Assembly: GCF_001039475.1 (NCBI RefSeq)
Contig: NZ_LELK01000001.1
Span: forward strand, 996,793-1,060,792
Length of the DNA: 64,000 nt
Reading direction: 5' to 3'
Source: Guptibacillus hwajinpoensis
GTDB taxonomy: Bacteria > Bacillota > Bacilli > Bacillales > Guptibacillaceae
Part shown: positions 39,115 to 49,851 of the stretch, in pieces
Numbering within the stretch: the stretch's first letter is position 1
Layout of the letters: each line of letters starts with the position of its first letter
Translations under genes and position numbers: made by a program
Notes under the pieces: generated by a model
The model's input: the letters and a program-made list of their open reading frames with translations, nothing else
The model's database searches: none
What the model was told of the DNA's origin: nothing

Positions 39115-39891
39115 TTATTGTGTTTTAAGTTTTGATAGCTCCACCAAGAATTTATCATTAAGGACTTTAATATACGTCCCTTTCATACCTAGTGAGCGTG
39201 ACTCAATAACGCCGGCACTCTCTAACTTACGAAGTGCATTCACGATAACTGAACGAGTAATCCCTACACGATCAGCGATTTTACTAGCAACTAGAAGCCC
39301 TTCATTGCCTTCAAGTTCTTCGAAGATGTGCTCAATTGCTTCAAGCTCACTGTAAGAAAGAGAAGAAATCGCCATTTGAACAACAGCTTTATTTCTTGCT
39401 TCTTCTTCAATTTCTTCTGCTTTCTCATGTAGAATTTCCATACCTACTACTGTAGCACCATACTCCGCTAGCAATAAGTCATCATTTGAGAAAGAATCGC
39501 TTAAACGAGAAAGAATCAGTGTACCTAGACGGCTGCCGCCACCAACGATTGGTACAATTGTTGTAAGACCTTTTTCAAATAGGTCACGGTTCTCTACTGG
39601 AAACGCTGTGTACTCACTCGAAATATCGAGGTTAGAAGACGTTTCATTAATGTTGAAAAGGTTTTGTGTATACTCTTCAGGAAATTGACGCTCAGAGAAC
39701 ATCTTTTTCATGCGCTCGTTCTCGATTTCTTGATTGATCGCGATTCCAAGTAGCTTCCCTCTACGGCTAACGACATAAACATTTGCCATGATAACGTCAC
39801 GAAGCGTCTCCGCCATATCTGTAAAGTTAACTGGTCCTTCTGATTTCTGTAGCATTCCATTAATTTTTCTTGTTTTTTCAAGTAAATCCAT
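39115..39891 (-). CDS. codY: GTP- and branched-chain-amino-acid-sensing repressor CodY
   Basis: CodY is the global repressor that links amino acid and GTP levels to stationary-phase gene expression. The start [15 protein letters not shown] follows CAGGAGG and gives 258 residues. The N-terminal GAF domain senses isoleucine/valine; the C-terminal winged helix ([20 protein letters not shown], then [12 protein letters not shown]) binds DNA. It ends the xerC-hslV-hslU-codY operon. In Bacillus subtilis the fla/che cluster follows codY, but here rpsB does. Confidence 0.97.
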   Translation of the reverse strand: MDLLEKTRKINGMLQKSEGPVNFTDMAETLRDVIMANVYVVSRRGKLLGIAINQEIENERMKKMFSERQFPEEYTQNLFNINETSSNLDISSEYTAFPVENRDLFEKGLTTIVPIVGGGSRLGTLILSRLSDSFSNDDLLLAEYGATVVGMEILHEKAEEIEEEARNKAVVQMAISSLSYSELEAIEHIFEELEGNEGLLVASKIADRVGITRSVIVNALRKLESAGVIESRSLGMKGTYIKVLNDKFLVELSKLKTQ

Positions 39892-39912
39892 AGTTTTTTC
39901 CTCCTGCAAGTG

Positions 39913-41307
39913 TTATAAGATGAACTGGCTGAGGTCACGGTTCTTCGCGATTGAAGCTAGCTTCTCCTCAACATACTCTGGTGTAATTGTAATGCTTTCA
40001 AGATTAATATCCGGCGCTTCGAACGAGAGATCTTCTAGAAGTTTTTCTAGAATTGTATGAAGTCTACGTGCACCGATATTGTCAGTATCTTGATTTACTT
40101 CCGTGGCAATTGTAGCAATTTTATGAATAGCATCGTCTGAAAATTCAACTTTTATACCTTCTGTTTCTAACAGCGCTGTATACTGCTTCACAAGTGCATT
40201 ATCAGGCTCTGTTAAAATGCGTTTAAAGTCATCTATGTTTAAGCTATTAAGCTCAACGCGAATCGGAAATCTCCCTTGGAGCTCCGGAATTAAATCAGAC
40301 GGTTTAGACATGTGGAATGCGCCAGCTGCCATGAACAAGATGTGGTCTGTTTTCACTGGACCATACTTCGTTGTTACAGTTGATCCTTCTACGATTGGTA
40401 GAATGTCTCTTTGAACGCCTTCCCTAGAAACATCTGCAGATTGCTGGCTCTTTCCTGCAACTTTATCGATTTCATCAATGAAAATGATTCCCGATTGTTC
40501 CGTTTTTGAAACAGCATCCTGCGCTACTTCATCCATATCCACCAGTTTAGCAGCTTCATCCTGAGTTAAGACTTTTCGTGCCTCAGAAACTGGTAACTTA
40601 CGCTTCTTCTTTTTCTTAGGCATGAAATTGCCAAGCATATCCTGCATGTTCATACCCATCTGTTCCATGCCAGCGCCTTGGAACATATCCATCATTGAAT
40701 TATTTTGTTCCTCAACTTCAACTGTAATCATACGATCTTCAAGTTCTCCAAGAGCAAGTTGCTGTGCCATTTGCTTTCTTCTTGAAGCGATCGATTGATC
40801 ATCTGAAGTGGTCTGGGAGTTAGACTCCTCTTGGCCCTGGTTACCAAATAACATTTCAAGCGGATTCTTGTATTGCGTTTGCTTTTTACTAGAAGGTACA
40901 AGTAGTTCTACAATACGCTTGTTTGCATTTTCCTCCGCTTTGCCCTTCACCTGTTCCATTCGGTCTTCTTTGACAAGTCTGATTGATGTCTCCACAAGAT
41001 CACGAACCATTGATTCAACGTCTCGTCCGACATACCCTACTTCAGTAAATTTCGTTGCTTCTACTTTAATGAAAGGAGCATTCACAAGTTTAGCCAATCG
41101 TCTTGCGATTTCTGTTTTCCCTACGCCAGTAGGACCAATCATTAAGATGTTCTTCGGATTTACTTCATCTTTCAGTTTATCGCTTAATAGACCACGGCGA
41201 TATCGATTCCTTAGTGCAACCGCTACAGCTTTCTTGGCATCATTCTGACCAACGATATACTGATCAAGTTTTTCAACAATTTGTCTTGGTGTTAATGGAT
41301 TAGACAT
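39913..41307 (-). CDS. hslU: HslU / ClpY ATPase subunit of the HslVU protease
   Basis: HslU is the AAA+ unfoldase that feeds HslV. The 464-residue protein has Walker A GPTGVGKT (58-65), Walker [10 protein letters not shown], and an intermediate domain from about 110 to 240 containing a Met-rich segment ([20 protein letters not shown]) and a basic KKKKKRK stretch. The sensor and pore motif [13 protein letters not shown] are present. It follows hslV by about 30 bases and precedes codY. Confidence 0.97.
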   Translation of the reverse strand: MSNPLTPRQIVEKLDQYIVGQNDAKKAVAVALRNRYRRGLLSDKLKDEVNPKNILMIGPTGVGKTEIARRLAKLVNAPFIKVEATKFTEVGYVGRDVESMVRDLVETSIRLVKEDRMEQVKGKAEENANKRIVELLVPSSKKQTQYKNPLEMLFGNQGQEESNSQTTSDDQSIASRRKQMAQQLALGELEDRMITVEVEEQNNSMMDMFQGAGMEQMGMNMQDMLGNFMPKKKKKRKLPVSEARKVLTQDEAAKLVDMDEVAQDAVSKTEQSGIIFIDEIDKVAGKSQQSADVSREGVQRDILPIVEGSTVTTKYGPVKTDHILFMAAGAFHMSKPSDLIPELQGRFPIRVELNSLNIDDFKRILTEPDNALVKQYTALLETEGIKVEFSDDAIHKIATIATEVNQDTDNIGARRLHTILEKLLEDLSFEAPDINLESITITPEYVEEKLASIAKNRDLSQFIL

Positions 41308-41338
41308 ACGATCTCCTCCAAAAGATACAGTTTTGATA

Positions 41339-41878
41339 CTAAATGGTTTCTACGATAATCTGATCGTTTGTATAAACACAAATTTCTGAAGCTATTTCCA
41401 TAGATGCTCGCGCAATCTCTTCCGCACTTTTATTCTCGCTGTATCGTTTAAGTGCTCTGCCTGCCGAAAGCGCATAATTAGAGCCTGACCCAATGGAAAG
41501 GATGCCGTCATCAGGTTCAATTACTTCACCTGTTCCAGAAATAAGGAGTAGTTCATCTTTATTCATCACAATAAGCATAGCTTCTAACTTTCTGAGCACT
41601 CGGTCGCTTCGCCATTCTTTAGCGAGTTCTACCGCAGCTCTTTGAAGGTTACCACCATATTCTTCAAGCTTGCTTTCAAACTTCTCAAAAAGGGTGAAAG
41701 CATCTGCTACTGACCCTGCAAAACCTGCAATTACTTTGCCATGGAAAAGTCGTCTAACTTTTTTAGCTGTATGTTTCATTACGACAGCATTCCCGAATGT
41801 TACCTGGCCATCTCCTGCCATTGCACATTCACCGTTATGCCGTACTGCAAAAATCGTTGTTGAATGAAAGTCTCCCAT
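41339..41878 (-). CDS. hslV: HslV / ClpQ peptidase subunit
   Basis: HslV is the proteasome-like peptidase that partners HslU. The 179-residue protein begins [17 protein letters not shown]. The canonical nucleophile of the family is Thr at the start of TTI, while the Bacillus subtilis protein is reported to use an exposed N-terminal Ser. Here residue 2 is Gly, so either processing to Thr7 occurs or the N-terminus differs in mechanism. Segments [19 protein letters not shown] and [19 protein letters not shown] are typical. GGAGGAGG precedes the ATG. Confidence 0.95.
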   Translation of the reverse strand: MGDFHSTTIFAVRHNGECAMAGDGQVTFGNAVVMKHTAKKVRRLFHGKVIAGFAGSVADAFTLFEKFESKLEEYGGNLQRAAVELAKEWRSDRVLRKLEAMLIVMNKDELLLISGTGEVIEPDDGILSIGSGSNYALSAGRALKRYSENKSAEEIARASMEIASEICVYTNDQIIVETI

Positions 41879-41898
41879 AAGTTCCTCCTCCCGAGCAA

Positions 41899-42804
41899 TT
41901 ATGCTCTTGGGTGATGGTTCATGTATATCGTTTTCAATCGATCACCTGTGACATGCGTATAAATTTGCGTGCTCGAAAGATTCGAATGCCCTAAAAGTTC
42001 CTGAACCGAACGTAAGTCGGCTCCTTCATTCAGCAAATGTGTTGCGAATGTGTGTCTCATCACATGCGGGCTTATATGTACATGCAATGAAGCGTCTTTT
42101 ACAATCTTATCAAGGATTGTGCGGACACCTCTTGCTGTTACTCTAGCACCTCTAAAGTTCAAAAACAAAGCCTTTGTAGGTTCCTTTGCTGACGAAAGGA
42201 GGTCGGAACGCCCACCGTTAATATACTCTTTGATTGCATCTATAGCAAAACTACCAATTGGTACGTACCGTTCTTTGCGCCCTTTACCAGTAACAAAAAT
42301 TGTGCCAATCGCAAAATCAATATCTTCTACATCAAGCGCTACACATTCACTAACACGAATGCCACACGCATATAGTACTTCGAGCAGTGCTTTATCTCTC
42401 TGTCCTAGTGGTGTAGTCAAATCAGGCGCTTCAAACAACTGACTCAATTCCTGCTCATAGAGAAACTGCGGAAGCCGCTTTTCCTGCTTCGGCAGTGAAC
42501 TCATTGTAAAAGGGTTGATCTGTACGATGTTCTCCCTTAGTAGAAAGCGATACAAACTTCTTAACGTCGAGATTTTTCTCGCAGCCGTTTTCCTTGCATA
42601 GCCTCTCTCATGAAGTTCCGTTAAATAAATTCTAACGTCTACATAAGAAACAGCAGCAAGGACATCGATAGTCTGCTGCTTCATAAAAGACTTAAAGTGT
42701 TCAATGTCCTGTAAGTAACCTGAGATCGTATGTGGTGAACAATTCTTTTCAATCTGAAGATATTCAGAAAATGACTGAATATGAGCTTGCTGATTGTTAT
42801 TCAT
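41899..42804 (-). CDS. xerC: Tyrosine recombinase XerC (CodV)
   Basis: XerC acts with XerD at dif to resolve chromosome dimers. The start [16 protein letters not shown] follows GAGGTG; an upstream in-frame GTG is in that site. The 301-residue protein has an N-terminal SAM-like core-binding domain and all catalytic residues: Arg150 (ACGIRVSE), Lys174 (GKGRKER), His247 and Arg250 ([10 protein letters not shown]), His273 (LLGHSN) and Tyr282 (QIYTHV). Its place before hslVU and codY is conserved, so it is a housekeeping gene and not a sign of a mobile element. Confidence 0.96.
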   Translation of the reverse strand: MNNNQQAHIQSFSEYLQIEKNCSPHTISGYLQDIEHFKSFMKQQTIDVLAAVSYVDVRIYLTELHERGYARKTAARKISTLRSLYRFLLRENIVQINPFTMSSLPKQEKRLPQFLYEQELSQLFEAPDLTTPLGQRDKALLEVLYACGIRVSECVALDVEDIDFAIGTIFVTGKGRKERYVPIGSFAIDAIKEYINGGRSDLLSSAKEPTKALFLNFRGARVTARGVRTILDKIVKDASLHVHISPHVMRHTFATHLLNEGADLRSVQELLGHSNLSSTQIYTHVTGDRLKTIYMNHHPRA

Positions 42805-42819
42805 AGTAATCACCTCAAA

Positions 42820-42852
42820 AGGCTTCTAAATCGTATCACAATCTAGAAGCCT
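42820..42852 (-). terminator. Hairpin between trmFO and xerC
   Basis: AGGCTTCTA and TAGAAGCCT form a nine-bp stem with a 15-base loop, followed on the minus strand by only TTTGAGG. The end of the hairpin touches the xerC ribosome-binding site, so it may be a weak terminator or influence xerC translation. Confidence 0.6.
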
Positions 42853-42865
42853 AAGCAATAGGAAT

Positions 42866-44170
42866 TTACAATCTTTTTACAAAATTCTGAATTGTTTCTA
42901 GCGCTCTATTAGCGATTGTTTCATTGCGCTCTTTCTTACTTTTAATTCGCGTTTCGAGCGGTGGAAATAATCCAAAGTTCGCATTCATTGGCTGGAAGTT
43001 ATCAGGGTTCGCCGTCGTAATATAATTTGCTAGGCTACCAAGAGCTGTTTCTTCCGGGAAGACCACAGGCTCTTCATTATTCATAAAGCGGGCTGCATTA
43101 AACCCAGCAATTAATCCTGAAGCAGCAGATTCTACATACCCTTCAACACCTGTCATTTGACCAGCAAAAAACAAGTTCTCTCTCTCCTTATACTGATATG
43201 TTGCTTTCAATAGATTCGGAGAATTGATAAACGTGTTTCGATGCATAACACCGTATCTTACAATATCTGCATTCTCAAGGCCTGGTATAAGACGGATTAC
43301 TTCTTTTTGCGGACCCCATTTAAGATGTGTTTGGAAACCAACAATGTTATAAAGTGTTCCTGAAGCATTATCTTGTCTTAATTGAACTACAGCATAAGGA
43401 CGCTTTCCTGTTCTAGGATCTTCAAGACCAACTGGTTTAAGCGGACCAAACGTCATAGTTTTCTGTCCTCTTTGAGCCATTACCTCAATCGGCATACACC
43501 CTTCAAAGAAGATTTCCTTCTCAAATTCTTTAAGCGGAACCGTTTCAGCAGATATGAGCGCCTCATAAAACGTGTTGAATTCTTCTTCTGTCATTGGGCA
43601 GTTTAAGTAAGCTGCTTCCCCTTTATCGTAACGGGATTTTTTATAAACCTTATTCATATCAATGCTTTCTGTTTCAATAATTGGCGCCGCTGCATCATAG
43701 AAGTATAAGTACTCTTCGCCGCTAAGCGCTTTTAATTGATCAGATAGGTCCTTTGATGTTAAAGGTCCAGTTGCAATAATTGTTGGACCATCGGGAATTT
43801 TTGTGCATTCCTCAGAAAAAACAGTCACATTCGGATGGTTTTTCACATTCTCAGTTACTTTAGCTGCGAATTCATGGCGATCGACTGCTAGCGCACCGCC
43901 AGCAGGAACTGCACATTCATCCGCAGATTTAATAATAACTGAATCCATCTTACGCATTTCTTCTTTCAATACTCCAACAGCATTTGTTAGTGTATTTGCA
44001 CGTAGCGAGTTACTACAAACAAGCTCGGCAAATTTATCAGTATGATGAGCTGGCGTTTGTTTCTTAGGACGCATCTCATAAAGGTGAACATCTACGCCTC
44101 TTTTTGCCAGTTGCCATGCAGCTTCACTTCCAGCTAGTCCGGCTCCTATAACCGTAACATGATTACTCAT
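42866..44170 (-). CDS. trmFO: Methylenetetrahydrofolate-tRNA uracil-54 methyltransferase TrmFO
   Basis: TrmFO makes ribothymidine at position 54 of tRNA using methylenetetrahydrofolate and FADH2. The 434-residue protein starts with the FAD-binding motif [17 protein letters not shown], followed by [20 protein letters not shown] and [17 protein letters not shown]. Later segments [20 protein letters not shown] and [17 protein letters not shown] are family hallmarks. It lies 15 bases after topA, as in Bacillus subtilis (gid). Confidence 0.97.
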   Translation of the reverse strand: MSNHVTVIGAGLAGSEAAWQLAKRGVDVHLYEMRPKKQTPAHHTDKFAELVCSNSLRANTLTNAVGVLKEEMRKMDSVIIKSADECAVPAGGALAVDRHEFAAKVTENVKNHPNVTVFSEECTKIPDGPTIIATGPLTSKDLSDQLKALSGEEYLYFYDAAAPIIETESIDMNKVYKKSRYDKGEAAYLNCPMTEEEFNTFYEALISAETVPLKEFEKEIFFEGCMPIEVMAQRGQKTMTFGPLKPVGLEDPRTGKRPYAVVQLRQDNASGTLYNIVGFQTHLKWGPQKEVIRLIPGLENADIVRYGVMHRNTFINSPNLLKATYQYKERENLFFAGQMTGVEGYVESAASGLIAGFNAARFMNNEEPVVFPEETALGSLANYITTANPDNFQPMNANFGLFPPLETRIKSKKERNETIANRALETIQNFVKRL

Positions 44171-44185
44171 TGCTAAAACTCCTTA

Positions 44186-46258
44186 CTAGTTTTCTTCTTC
44201 GATGAAATCACAGTTTACACATTTGATTTCTTTTTTCTTCTTCGTCTTCTTCTCCACAAGCAAATCGCCACATTTAGGACATGGTCGTTTGATTGGCTTA
44301 TCCCATGATAGGAAATCACATTCTGGGAATCGATCACAGCCGTAGAAAAGACGATTTTTCTTACTTTTACGTTCAACAACGTTACCCTCTTTACATTTAG
44401 GACAAGTAACGCCAACTTCTTTTAAGATTGGTTTCGTATTTCGGCAGTCCGGGAAGTTCGAGCAAGCCATGAATTTACCATAACGGCCCATCTTGATCAC
44501 CATTGGAGAACCACATTTCTCACAATCTTCTCCAGCAGGCTCATCTTTGATCTCGACTTCTTCCATTTCTTCTTCTGCAACTTTTAATTTCTGCTCAAAA
44601 TTTTGATAGAACTCGTTGATGACAGAAATCCATTCTGCATCTCCATCTTCAATTTTGTCAAGATCATTTTCAAGACCAGCAGTAAATTCGATATTAATAA
44701 TGTCCTGGAAAAACTCTAGAATAAGCTCAAGGACAATTTCTCCAAGCTCAGTAGGGACAAACTTCTTATCCTCAAGTGCAACATAGCCTCTTCGCTGAAT
44801 TGTGTCAAGCGTAGGCGCATATGTGGATGGGCGCCCAATACCGAGCTCTTCCATCGTTTTCACAAGACGAGCTTCTGAATACCTTGGTGGCGGCTGTGTA
44901 AAGTGCTGAGTAGGATCGATTTCTGATGAATCAACATTCATACCTTCTTCAAGATCAGGAAGCATCTTATCTTCTTCCTTTTTGTTGTCATCATTGCCTT
45001 CTACATACACTTTCATAAATCCTTTGAATTTCACCTTTGAACCGGTAGCACGGAAAATCGTACCATTGTTCTCAAGGTCAACGCTCATTGTATCCATAAT
45101 GGCAGGTGCCATTTGACTTGCAACAAAGCGTTCCCAAATCAATTTATACAATCGTAATTGATCTCGTTTCAAGTACGCTTTCATTTCAGATGGATCACGC
45201 ATAACGGAAGTAGGACGGACAGCTTCATGGGCGTCCTGAGATTTACCAGATTGTTTCTTAGCAGTTTTTTTACCAGATAAGTATGTCTCGCCGTACTTTC
45301 CTTCGATATATTCTTTTGCTTCCTCTTTTGCCGTTTCAGAGATTCTTGTTGAATCTGTTCTCATATACGTAATTAAACCAACTGTGCCCTGTTTACCGAT
45401 CGCAATCCCTTCATAAAGCTGCTGTGCTAACATCATTGTTTTCTTTGCACGGAAATTTAATTTTCGTGCTGCTTCTTGTTGAAGAGAAGACGTTGTAAAT
45501 GGATTAGCAGGGTTCCGCTTACGTTCTTTCTTTTGAACCGATTGTATGTTGAACTGATCTCCCTCGATGCGTTTTAATACATTATCCACATCTTCTCTTG
45601 AGTGGAGCTCAGCTTTCTTACCATCTACACCATAGAAACCAGCTTCAAATTGCTCCCCGTCTTTTTCAAAAGAGGCTTTGATTTTCCAGTACTCTTCTGC
45701 TTCAAAGTTTTGAATTTCTTTCTCTCTTTCAATGATGAGACGAACAGCTACTGATTGAACACGACCAGCACTTAATCCTTTTTTCACTTTCTTCCATAAT
45801 AAAGGACTTATGTTGTAACCAACGAGACGATCAAGAACACGGCGCGCTTGCTGAGCATCAACAAGATCCATATTAATCGGTCTAGGCTGTTTAAACGCAT
45901 CTTTTACTGCGTCTTTTGTAATTTCATTAAATACTACTCTGCACTCGGCTTGCTCATCAATTTTTAAACTGTGAGCGAGATGCCACGCAATTGCTTCCCC
46001 TTCGCGATCGGGGTCAGCTGCGAGATAGACTTTCTTTGCTTTTTTAGCAGCATCTTTAATTTCTTTAAGTACAGGGCCTTTCCCGCGAATTGTTATATAT
46101 TTAGGTGCATAGTTATTCTCCACATCAACGCCCATCTGACTTCTTGGCAGGTCAATGACGTGACCTAATGAGGCTTTCACCTTATATTTCTTCCCTAAAT
46201 ATTTTTCAATTGTTTTTGCTTTAGCGGGAGATTCAACAATAACTAGATAATCTGCCAC
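44186..46258 (-). CDS. topA: DNA topoisomerase I TopA
   Basis: TopA relaxes negative supercoils. The 690-residue protein has an N-terminal Toprim domain (DPDRE at 82-86), the active-site Tyr298 in [14 protein letters not shown], and three C-terminal CxxC zinc ribbons ([49 protein letters not shown]). It begins with GTG after GGGGAGGAAACG. A well-formed sigma-A promoter lies just upstream and overlaps the dprA stop codon. Confidence 0.97.
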   Translation of the reverse strand: MADYLVIVESPAKAKTIEKYLGKKYKVKASLGHVIDLPRSQMGVDVENNYAPKYITIRGKGPVLKEIKDAAKKAKKVYLAADPDREGEAIAWHLAHSLKIDEQAECRVVFNEITKDAVKDAFKQPRPINMDLVDAQQARRVLDRLVGYNISPLLWKKVKKGLSAGRVQSVAVRLIIEREKEIQNFEAEEYWKIKASFEKDGEQFEAGFYGVDGKKAELHSREDVDNVLKRIEGDQFNIQSVQKKERKRNPANPFTTSSLQQEAARKLNFRAKKTMMLAQQLYEGIAIGKQGTVGLITYMRTDSTRISETAKEEAKEYIEGKYGETYLSGKKTAKKQSGKSQDAHEAVRPTSVMRDPSEMKAYLKRDQLRLYKLIWERFVASQMAPAIMDTMSVDLENNGTIFRATGSKVKFKGFMKVYVEGNDDNKKEEDKMLPDLEEGMNVDSSEIDPTQHFTQPPPRYSEARLVKTMEELGIGRPSTYAPTLDTIQRRGYVALEDKKFVPTELGEIVLELILEFFQDIINIEFTAGLENDLDKIEDGDAEWISVINEFYQNFEQKLKVAEEEMEEVEIKDEPAGEDCEKCGSPMVIKMGRYGKFMACSNFPDCRNTKPILKEVGVTCPKCKEGNVVERKSKKNRLFYGCDRFPECDFLSWDKPIKRPCPKCGDLLVEKKTKKKKEIKCVNCDFIEEEN

Positions 46259-46304
46259 AATACGTTTCCTCCCCCCATTGAGGTATATTTTAAAATCTTC
46301 CTTA

Positions 46305-46333
46305 TTATTAAATAGTCAAAACTCGTTTGTCAA
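46305..46333 (-). promoter_or_regulatory. Putative sigma-A promoter of topA
   Basis: TTGACA (46328-46333), a perfect -35 box, is followed after 17 bases by TAATAA (46305-46310) on the minus strand. The -35 element overlaps the end of dprA. Confidence 0.72.
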
Positions 46334-47226
46334 ATAGTGCTAGTTTGATTTTCGTGAATATTCGATAATTCGTTCAAAATATCATTCGCTTCCATAACAA
46401 GCTTTGCCCCTTGCTGAATGAGACGATTAGTCCCTTCTGCATGCAGATCTGTCATTCTTCCAGGTAAACAAAATACGTCTCGTCCCTGCTCCATCGCCTG
46501 ATCAGCTGTAATCAACGATCCGCTTCGCTTTCTAGCTTCCACAATCAGTGTCCCAGCAGATAATCCGCTTATAATCCGATTGCGCTCAGGAAACTGGTGT
46601 TTTTCAGGTCGACGATTAGGTGGGTACTCTGATAGAAGAAGACCATTTTGAGCAATAATGGAAGCAAGCAATTGGTTTTCTTTAGGATAGATATGTTTGA
46701 ATCCACCACCAAGAACAGCTATTGTTCCTGTCCGATGATCAAGCGCAAGCTGGTGTGCAAATGTATCAATGCCAAGGGCAAGACCGCTGACTAACGTCCA
46801 CCCACTTGATACAATTGGCGTTAGTATATGTTTCATCATCGCTTCGGCATTTGGCGAATGATTCCGAGAACCAACAACACTTAAAGATTTTATCTCACTC
46901 AGAAGCTTTGTGTTCCCTAAACAATAAATCACCCATGGTGCATCATAAATATGAGAAAGCCTTTCAGGATATGCTTCATCAAATCTTGTTATGGCTCTAA
47001 TATCGCCTGCTTTAACATGAGATATTCTCCACGGCTTCCTTATATGAAGATCTTCATATAGTAGAATGGCTTGTCCACTTGATAGTCCAAACCGCGTTAA
47101 CTGAGCAGCAGACATATCATATATGCTTTGAAGCGTTGGGTCAAATATGAGAAATGATTGAAGCAGCTTCCAGTCCGTACCTTGACACTGATGCAACTGT
47201 ATTAACCGGCTTCTAAACGTTATCAA
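46330..47226 (-). CDS. dprA: DNA processing protein DprA (Smf)
   Basis: DprA loads RecA onto incoming single-stranded DNA in natural transformation. The open frame reaches 47313, but that part is the sucD terminator and spacer. The start is set at TTG 47226, preceded by AGGAGAGATCACTG, which gives 298 residues as in Bacillus subtilis. The Rossmann-like DNA-binding domain shows VVGSRNHSPNAE, VSGLALGIDTFAHQLAL, LGGGFKHIYPKEN, ERNRIISGLSAGTLIVEA and SGSLITADQAMEQGRDVFCLPG. It lies between sucD and topA as usual. Confidence 0.94.
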   Translation of the reverse strand: MITFRSRLIQLHQCQGTDWKLLQSFLIFDPTLQSIYDMSAAQLTRFGLSSGQAILLYEDLHIRKPWRISHVKAGDIRAITRFDEAYPERLSHIYDAPWVIYCLGNTKLLSEIKSLSVVGSRNHSPNAEAMMKHILTPIVSSGWTLVSGLALGIDTFAHQLALDHRTGTIAVLGGGFKHIYPKENQLLASIIAQNGLLLSEYPPNRRPEKHQFPERNRIISGLSAGTLIVEARKRSGSLITADQAMEQGRDVFCLPGRMTDLHAEGTNRLIQQGAKLVMEANDILNELSNIHENQTSTI

Positions 47227-47284
47227 ACAGTGATCTCTCCTATCAGAAACAAAATTTTGAAAGCAATTTGTTATGTATAAGAGA

Positions 47285-47308
47285 AATAGCTCCCGAACGG
47301 GAGCTATT
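47285..47308 (-). terminator. Intrinsic terminator of sucCD
   Basis: AATAGCTCCCG and CGGGAGCTATT form an 11-bp stem with a two-base spacer (in practice a tetraloop), followed on the minus strand by TTCTCTTA. It lies directly after sucD. Confidence 0.87.
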
Positions 47309-47312
47309 ACCA

Positions 47313-48221
47313 TTAAGCCTTATGTGTTGTGCACTTCTCAAGTAAACCTTTGTTTTCTAGAACAGAGATCAGTGTATCGCCCATAACTGCAGGAGTTGGT
47401 GCGACTTTAATCCCACATGACTCCATTGTTTTAATCTTCTCTTCGGCTGTACCTTTACCGCCAGAAATAATCGCACCAGCATGACCCATGCGCTTTCCTG
47501 GAGGTGCCGTTTGGCCTCCGATAAATCCAACAACAGGCTTTGTCATGTTTGCTTTAACCCATTCAGCAGCTTCTTCTTCAGCAGTACCACCAATTTCACC
47601 AATCATAATGACTGCATACGTATCGTCATCTTCATTGAATGCTTTCAATACGTCGATGAAGTTTGTTCCGTTAACCGGATCTCCACCGATACCTACAGCC
47701 GTAGACTGACCAATTCCAGCTTCTGAAAGCTGATGAACAGCTTCATACGTTAACGTACCAGAACGAGAAACGACACCTACGTGACCCTTCTTATGAATGT
47801 ATCCAGGCATGATGCCAATTTTACATTCTTCAGGAGTAATCACACCTGGACAGTTCGGTCCAACAAGACGTGTTTTCTTTCCTTCCATATAACGACTTAC
47901 TTTAACCATATCAATTACCGGAATACCCTCAGTGATACAAATAGCAAGGTCCATCTCAGCGTCAACAGCTTCCATGATTGCATCTGCAGCAAAAGCAGGA
48001 GGAACATAGATAACTGAGGCATTTGCACCAGTTTTTTGAACAGCTTGTTCAACTGTATCGAATACAGGAACGCCTTCTACTTCAGTGCCGCCTTTTCCTG
48101 GCGTTACGCCACCAACAATCTTCGTACCATATTCAAGCATTTGCTGTGTATGAAATAAACCAACTGATCCAGTAATCCCTTGAACGATGACTTTTGTATC
48201 TTGATTAATGAATACGCTCAT
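47313..48221 (-). CDS. sucD: Succinyl-CoA synthetase alpha subunit SucD
   Basis: SucD carries the phosphohistidine that couples CoA ester cleavage to nucleotide triphosphate formation in the TCA cycle. The 302-residue protein has the CoA-binding Rossmann domain ([18 protein letters not shown]), the NCPGVITP segment and the active His in [13 protein letters not shown]. It follows sucC by 16 bases and the operon ends in a hairpin terminator. Confidence 0.97.
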   Translation of the reverse strand: MSVFINQDTKVIVQGITGSVGLFHTQQMLEYGTKIVGGVTPGKGGTEVEGVPVFDTVEQAVQKTGANASVIYVPPAFAADAIMEAVDAEMDLAICITEGIPVIDMVKVSRYMEGKKTRLVGPNCPGVITPEECKIGIMPGYIHKKGHVGVVSRSGTLTYEAVHQLSEAGIGQSTAVGIGGDPVNGTNFIDVLKAFNEDDDTYAVIMIGEIGGTAEEEAAEWVKANMTKPVVGFIGGQTAPPGKRMGHAGAIISGGKGTAEEKIKTMESCGIKVAPTPAVMGDTLISVLENKGLLEKCTTHKA

Positions 48222-48237
48222 TCCTAGTCCCGCCTTT

Positions 48238-49398
48238 CTACTTAACTAATGAAACAATTTTTTCCGCGCCGTCAGCCATAGACTCTGCAGCGGTAATATT
48301 TAATCCTGAATCTTTCAGGATTTGCTTTCCTTGATCAACATTTGTACCTTCAAGACGCACGACAAGTGGAATTTCTAGTCCAACTTGTTTCGTAGCTTCT
48401 ACTACACCTTCAGCGATTACATCACACTTCATAATACCACCAAAAATGTTAACGTAGATACCTTTAACGTTCTTGTCGGAGAGGATAATTTTGAAGGCTT
48501 CAGTAACCTTCTCAGCAGTCGCACCGCCCCCAACGTCAAGGAAGTTAGCGGGATCGCCGCCATAATGCTTGATAATATCCATTGTTGCCATAGCAAGGCC
48601 AGCACCGTTAACCATGCAACCAATGTTACCTTCAAGAGCAATGTAGCTTAGTTCATATTTAGAAGCTTCAATTTCCTTCGCATCTTCTTCATCAAGGTCA
48701 CGAAGTTCTTGGATATCTTTGTGACGATAAAGTGCATTCGGATCAAAGTTTAACTTTGCATCAAGCGCCATTACATTGCCGTCACCAGTTGTAACAAGTG
48801 GATTAATCTCTGCAATGGATGCATCTTTCTCGATAAATACTTTATATAAACCAAGCATGAATTTCACTGCTTTGTTTACTTGTTTCTTCGGGATATTCAT
48901 ATTGAAAGCTAGTCTTCTAGCTTGATAACCTTGAAGGCCAACTGCAGGATCGATTACTTCTTTGAAGATCTTCTCAGGACTATGCTCAGCTACTTCTTCA
49001 ATTTCAGTACCGCCTTCTTCAGATGCCATCATGACAACTCGTGAAGTGACGCGGTCAAGTACAAGACCAACGTAATATTCTTTGTCAATATCGCAACCTT
49101 CTTCGATAAGTAAGCGCTTTACTTCCTTACCTTCTGGTCCCGTTTGATGAGTAACTAACGTTTTTCCGAGAATTTCCTCGGCATATGTACGAACTTCATC
49201 AAGGTTCTTGGCAATCTTAACACCGCCAGCTTTTCCTCGACCACCTGCGTGGATTTGAGCTTTCACAACGTAAACACTGCTTTCTAATTGCTTTGCAACG
49301 TCCACAGCTTCCTTTGCGGAGTATGCGACTTGTCCGTTAGGGACTGATACCCCGTAGCTTCTTAGGACTTCTTTTCCTTGATATTCATGGATATTCAT
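48238..49398 (-). CDS. sucC: Succinyl-CoA synthetase beta subunit SucC
   Basis: SucC binds ADP or GDP through an ATP-grasp domain and pairs with SucD. The 386-residue protein starts [20 protein letters not shown] and has the grasp-loop segment [20 protein letters not shown] and the C-terminal flavodoxin-like part with [30 protein letters not shown] precedes the ATG. A sigma-A promoter lies about 50 bases upstream and a cre-like site about 85 bases above the predicted start point. Confidence 0.97.
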   Translation of the reverse strand: MNIHEYQGKEVLRSYGVSVPNGQVAYSAKEAVDVAKQLESSVYVVKAQIHAGGRGKAGGVKIAKNLDEVRTYAEEILGKTLVTHQTGPEGKEVKRLLIEEGCDIDKEYYVGLVLDRVTSRVVMMASEEGGTEIEEVAEHSPEKIFKEVIDPAVGLQGYQARRLAFNMNIPKKQVNKAVKFMLGLYKVFIEKDASIAEINPLVTTGDGNVMALDAKLNFDPNALYRHKDIQELRDLDEEDAKEIEASKYELSYIALEGNIGCMVNGAGLAMATMDIIKHYGGDPANFLDVGGGATAEKVTEAFKIILSDKNVKGIYVNIFGGIMKCDVIAEGVVEATKQVGLEIPLVVRLEGTNVDQGKQILKDSGLNITAAESMADGAEKIVSLVK

Positions 49399-49445
49399 TC
49401 TCTCATCCTCCTATCCTAGTCAATCAAATCTTTGACGACGTTTTC

Positions 49446-49475
49446 ATTGTATAGAATATTCACACCGATTGTCTA
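49446..49475 (-). promoter_or_regulatory. Sigma-A promoter of sucCD
   Basis: TAGACA (49470-49475) and TACAAT (49446-49451) on the minus strand are 18 bases apart. Each box has one mismatch to consensus. Transcription would begin near 49440. Confidence 0.75.
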
Positions 49476-49518
49476 CCCTTTTGCAAAAAGTCACTCATCT
49501 TTTATTACAGTAAAGTAT

Positions 49519-49532
49519 TGGAAGCGCTTTAA
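49519..49532. promoter_or_regulatory. Candidate cre site upstream of sucC
   Basis: TGGAAGCGCTTTAA matches the CcpA operator consensus TGWAANCGNTNWCA at 12 of 14 positions. It is centred about 85 bases upstream of the predicted sucC transcription start, a distance more usual for activation or weak control than for direct blocking. Confidence 0.45.
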
Positions 49533-49590
49533 TGATTGGGTAAAAAACTTCTTTAAGTCTCAATAACAACTCCGGTGTACCAATTTCGTT

Positions 49591-49629
49591 AAAAGAACAG
49601 GAAGACGGGTTATCTCCCGTCTTCCTGTT
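49591..49629 (-). terminator. Terminator overlapping the small ORF end
   Basis: A perfect 14-bp stem (AACAGGAAGACGGG / CCCGTCTTCCTGTT) with a six-base loop is followed on the minus strand by CTTTT. The last codons and the stop of the small gene lie in the stem and loop. Confidence 0.88.
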
Positions 49630-49792
49630 CATCTCTACCTGACTTTTTCGGTTGTGAACCTTCCTGTTGCTCTCTCTTTTGGTGATCTGTGATAGAAAGT
49701 TCTCTTGCTGCAGCTGGTGTGTAAACACCAAACTCTTCGCTTGCTTCTTCATAAAACGAATTATTTTTTTCTGGATGTCCTGGATCATTCAC
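49610..49792 (-). CDS. Small hydrophilic protein of unknown function
   Basis: A 60-residue reading frame starts with GTG nine bases after an AAGGAG ribosome-binding site and ends inside a strong terminator. I do not recognise the family. The product is hydrophilic and rich in Glu, Gln, Ser and Lys (MNDPGHPEKNNSFYEEASEE, ending RDEQEDGR), with no membrane segment or cysteine. It contains TPAAARELSITDHQ. Size and composition resemble small sporulation or stress proteins but no function can be assigned. It lies alone between rnhB and sucC. Confidence 0.62.
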   Translation of the reverse strand: MNDPGHPEKNNSFYEEASEEFGVYTPAAARELSITDHQKREQQEGSQPKKSGRDEQEDGR

Positions 49793-49851
49793 TGATGATT
49801 GCTCCTTCTTTCTGGAATAGGTATAGTATCATCTATTTCGCAACAATCATA

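Noticed and set aside
41899-42804. Tyrosine recombinase as sign of an integrated element
   Set aside because: Sequence and position before hslVU-codY identify housekeeping XerC (CodV); no attachment-site repeats or cargo genes flank it.
49495-49788. Alternative 97-residue frame overlapping the small gene
   Set aside because: It reads through the terminator hairpin, and its ATG lies four bases inside the better-supported GTG frame without its own well-spaced ribosome-binding site.
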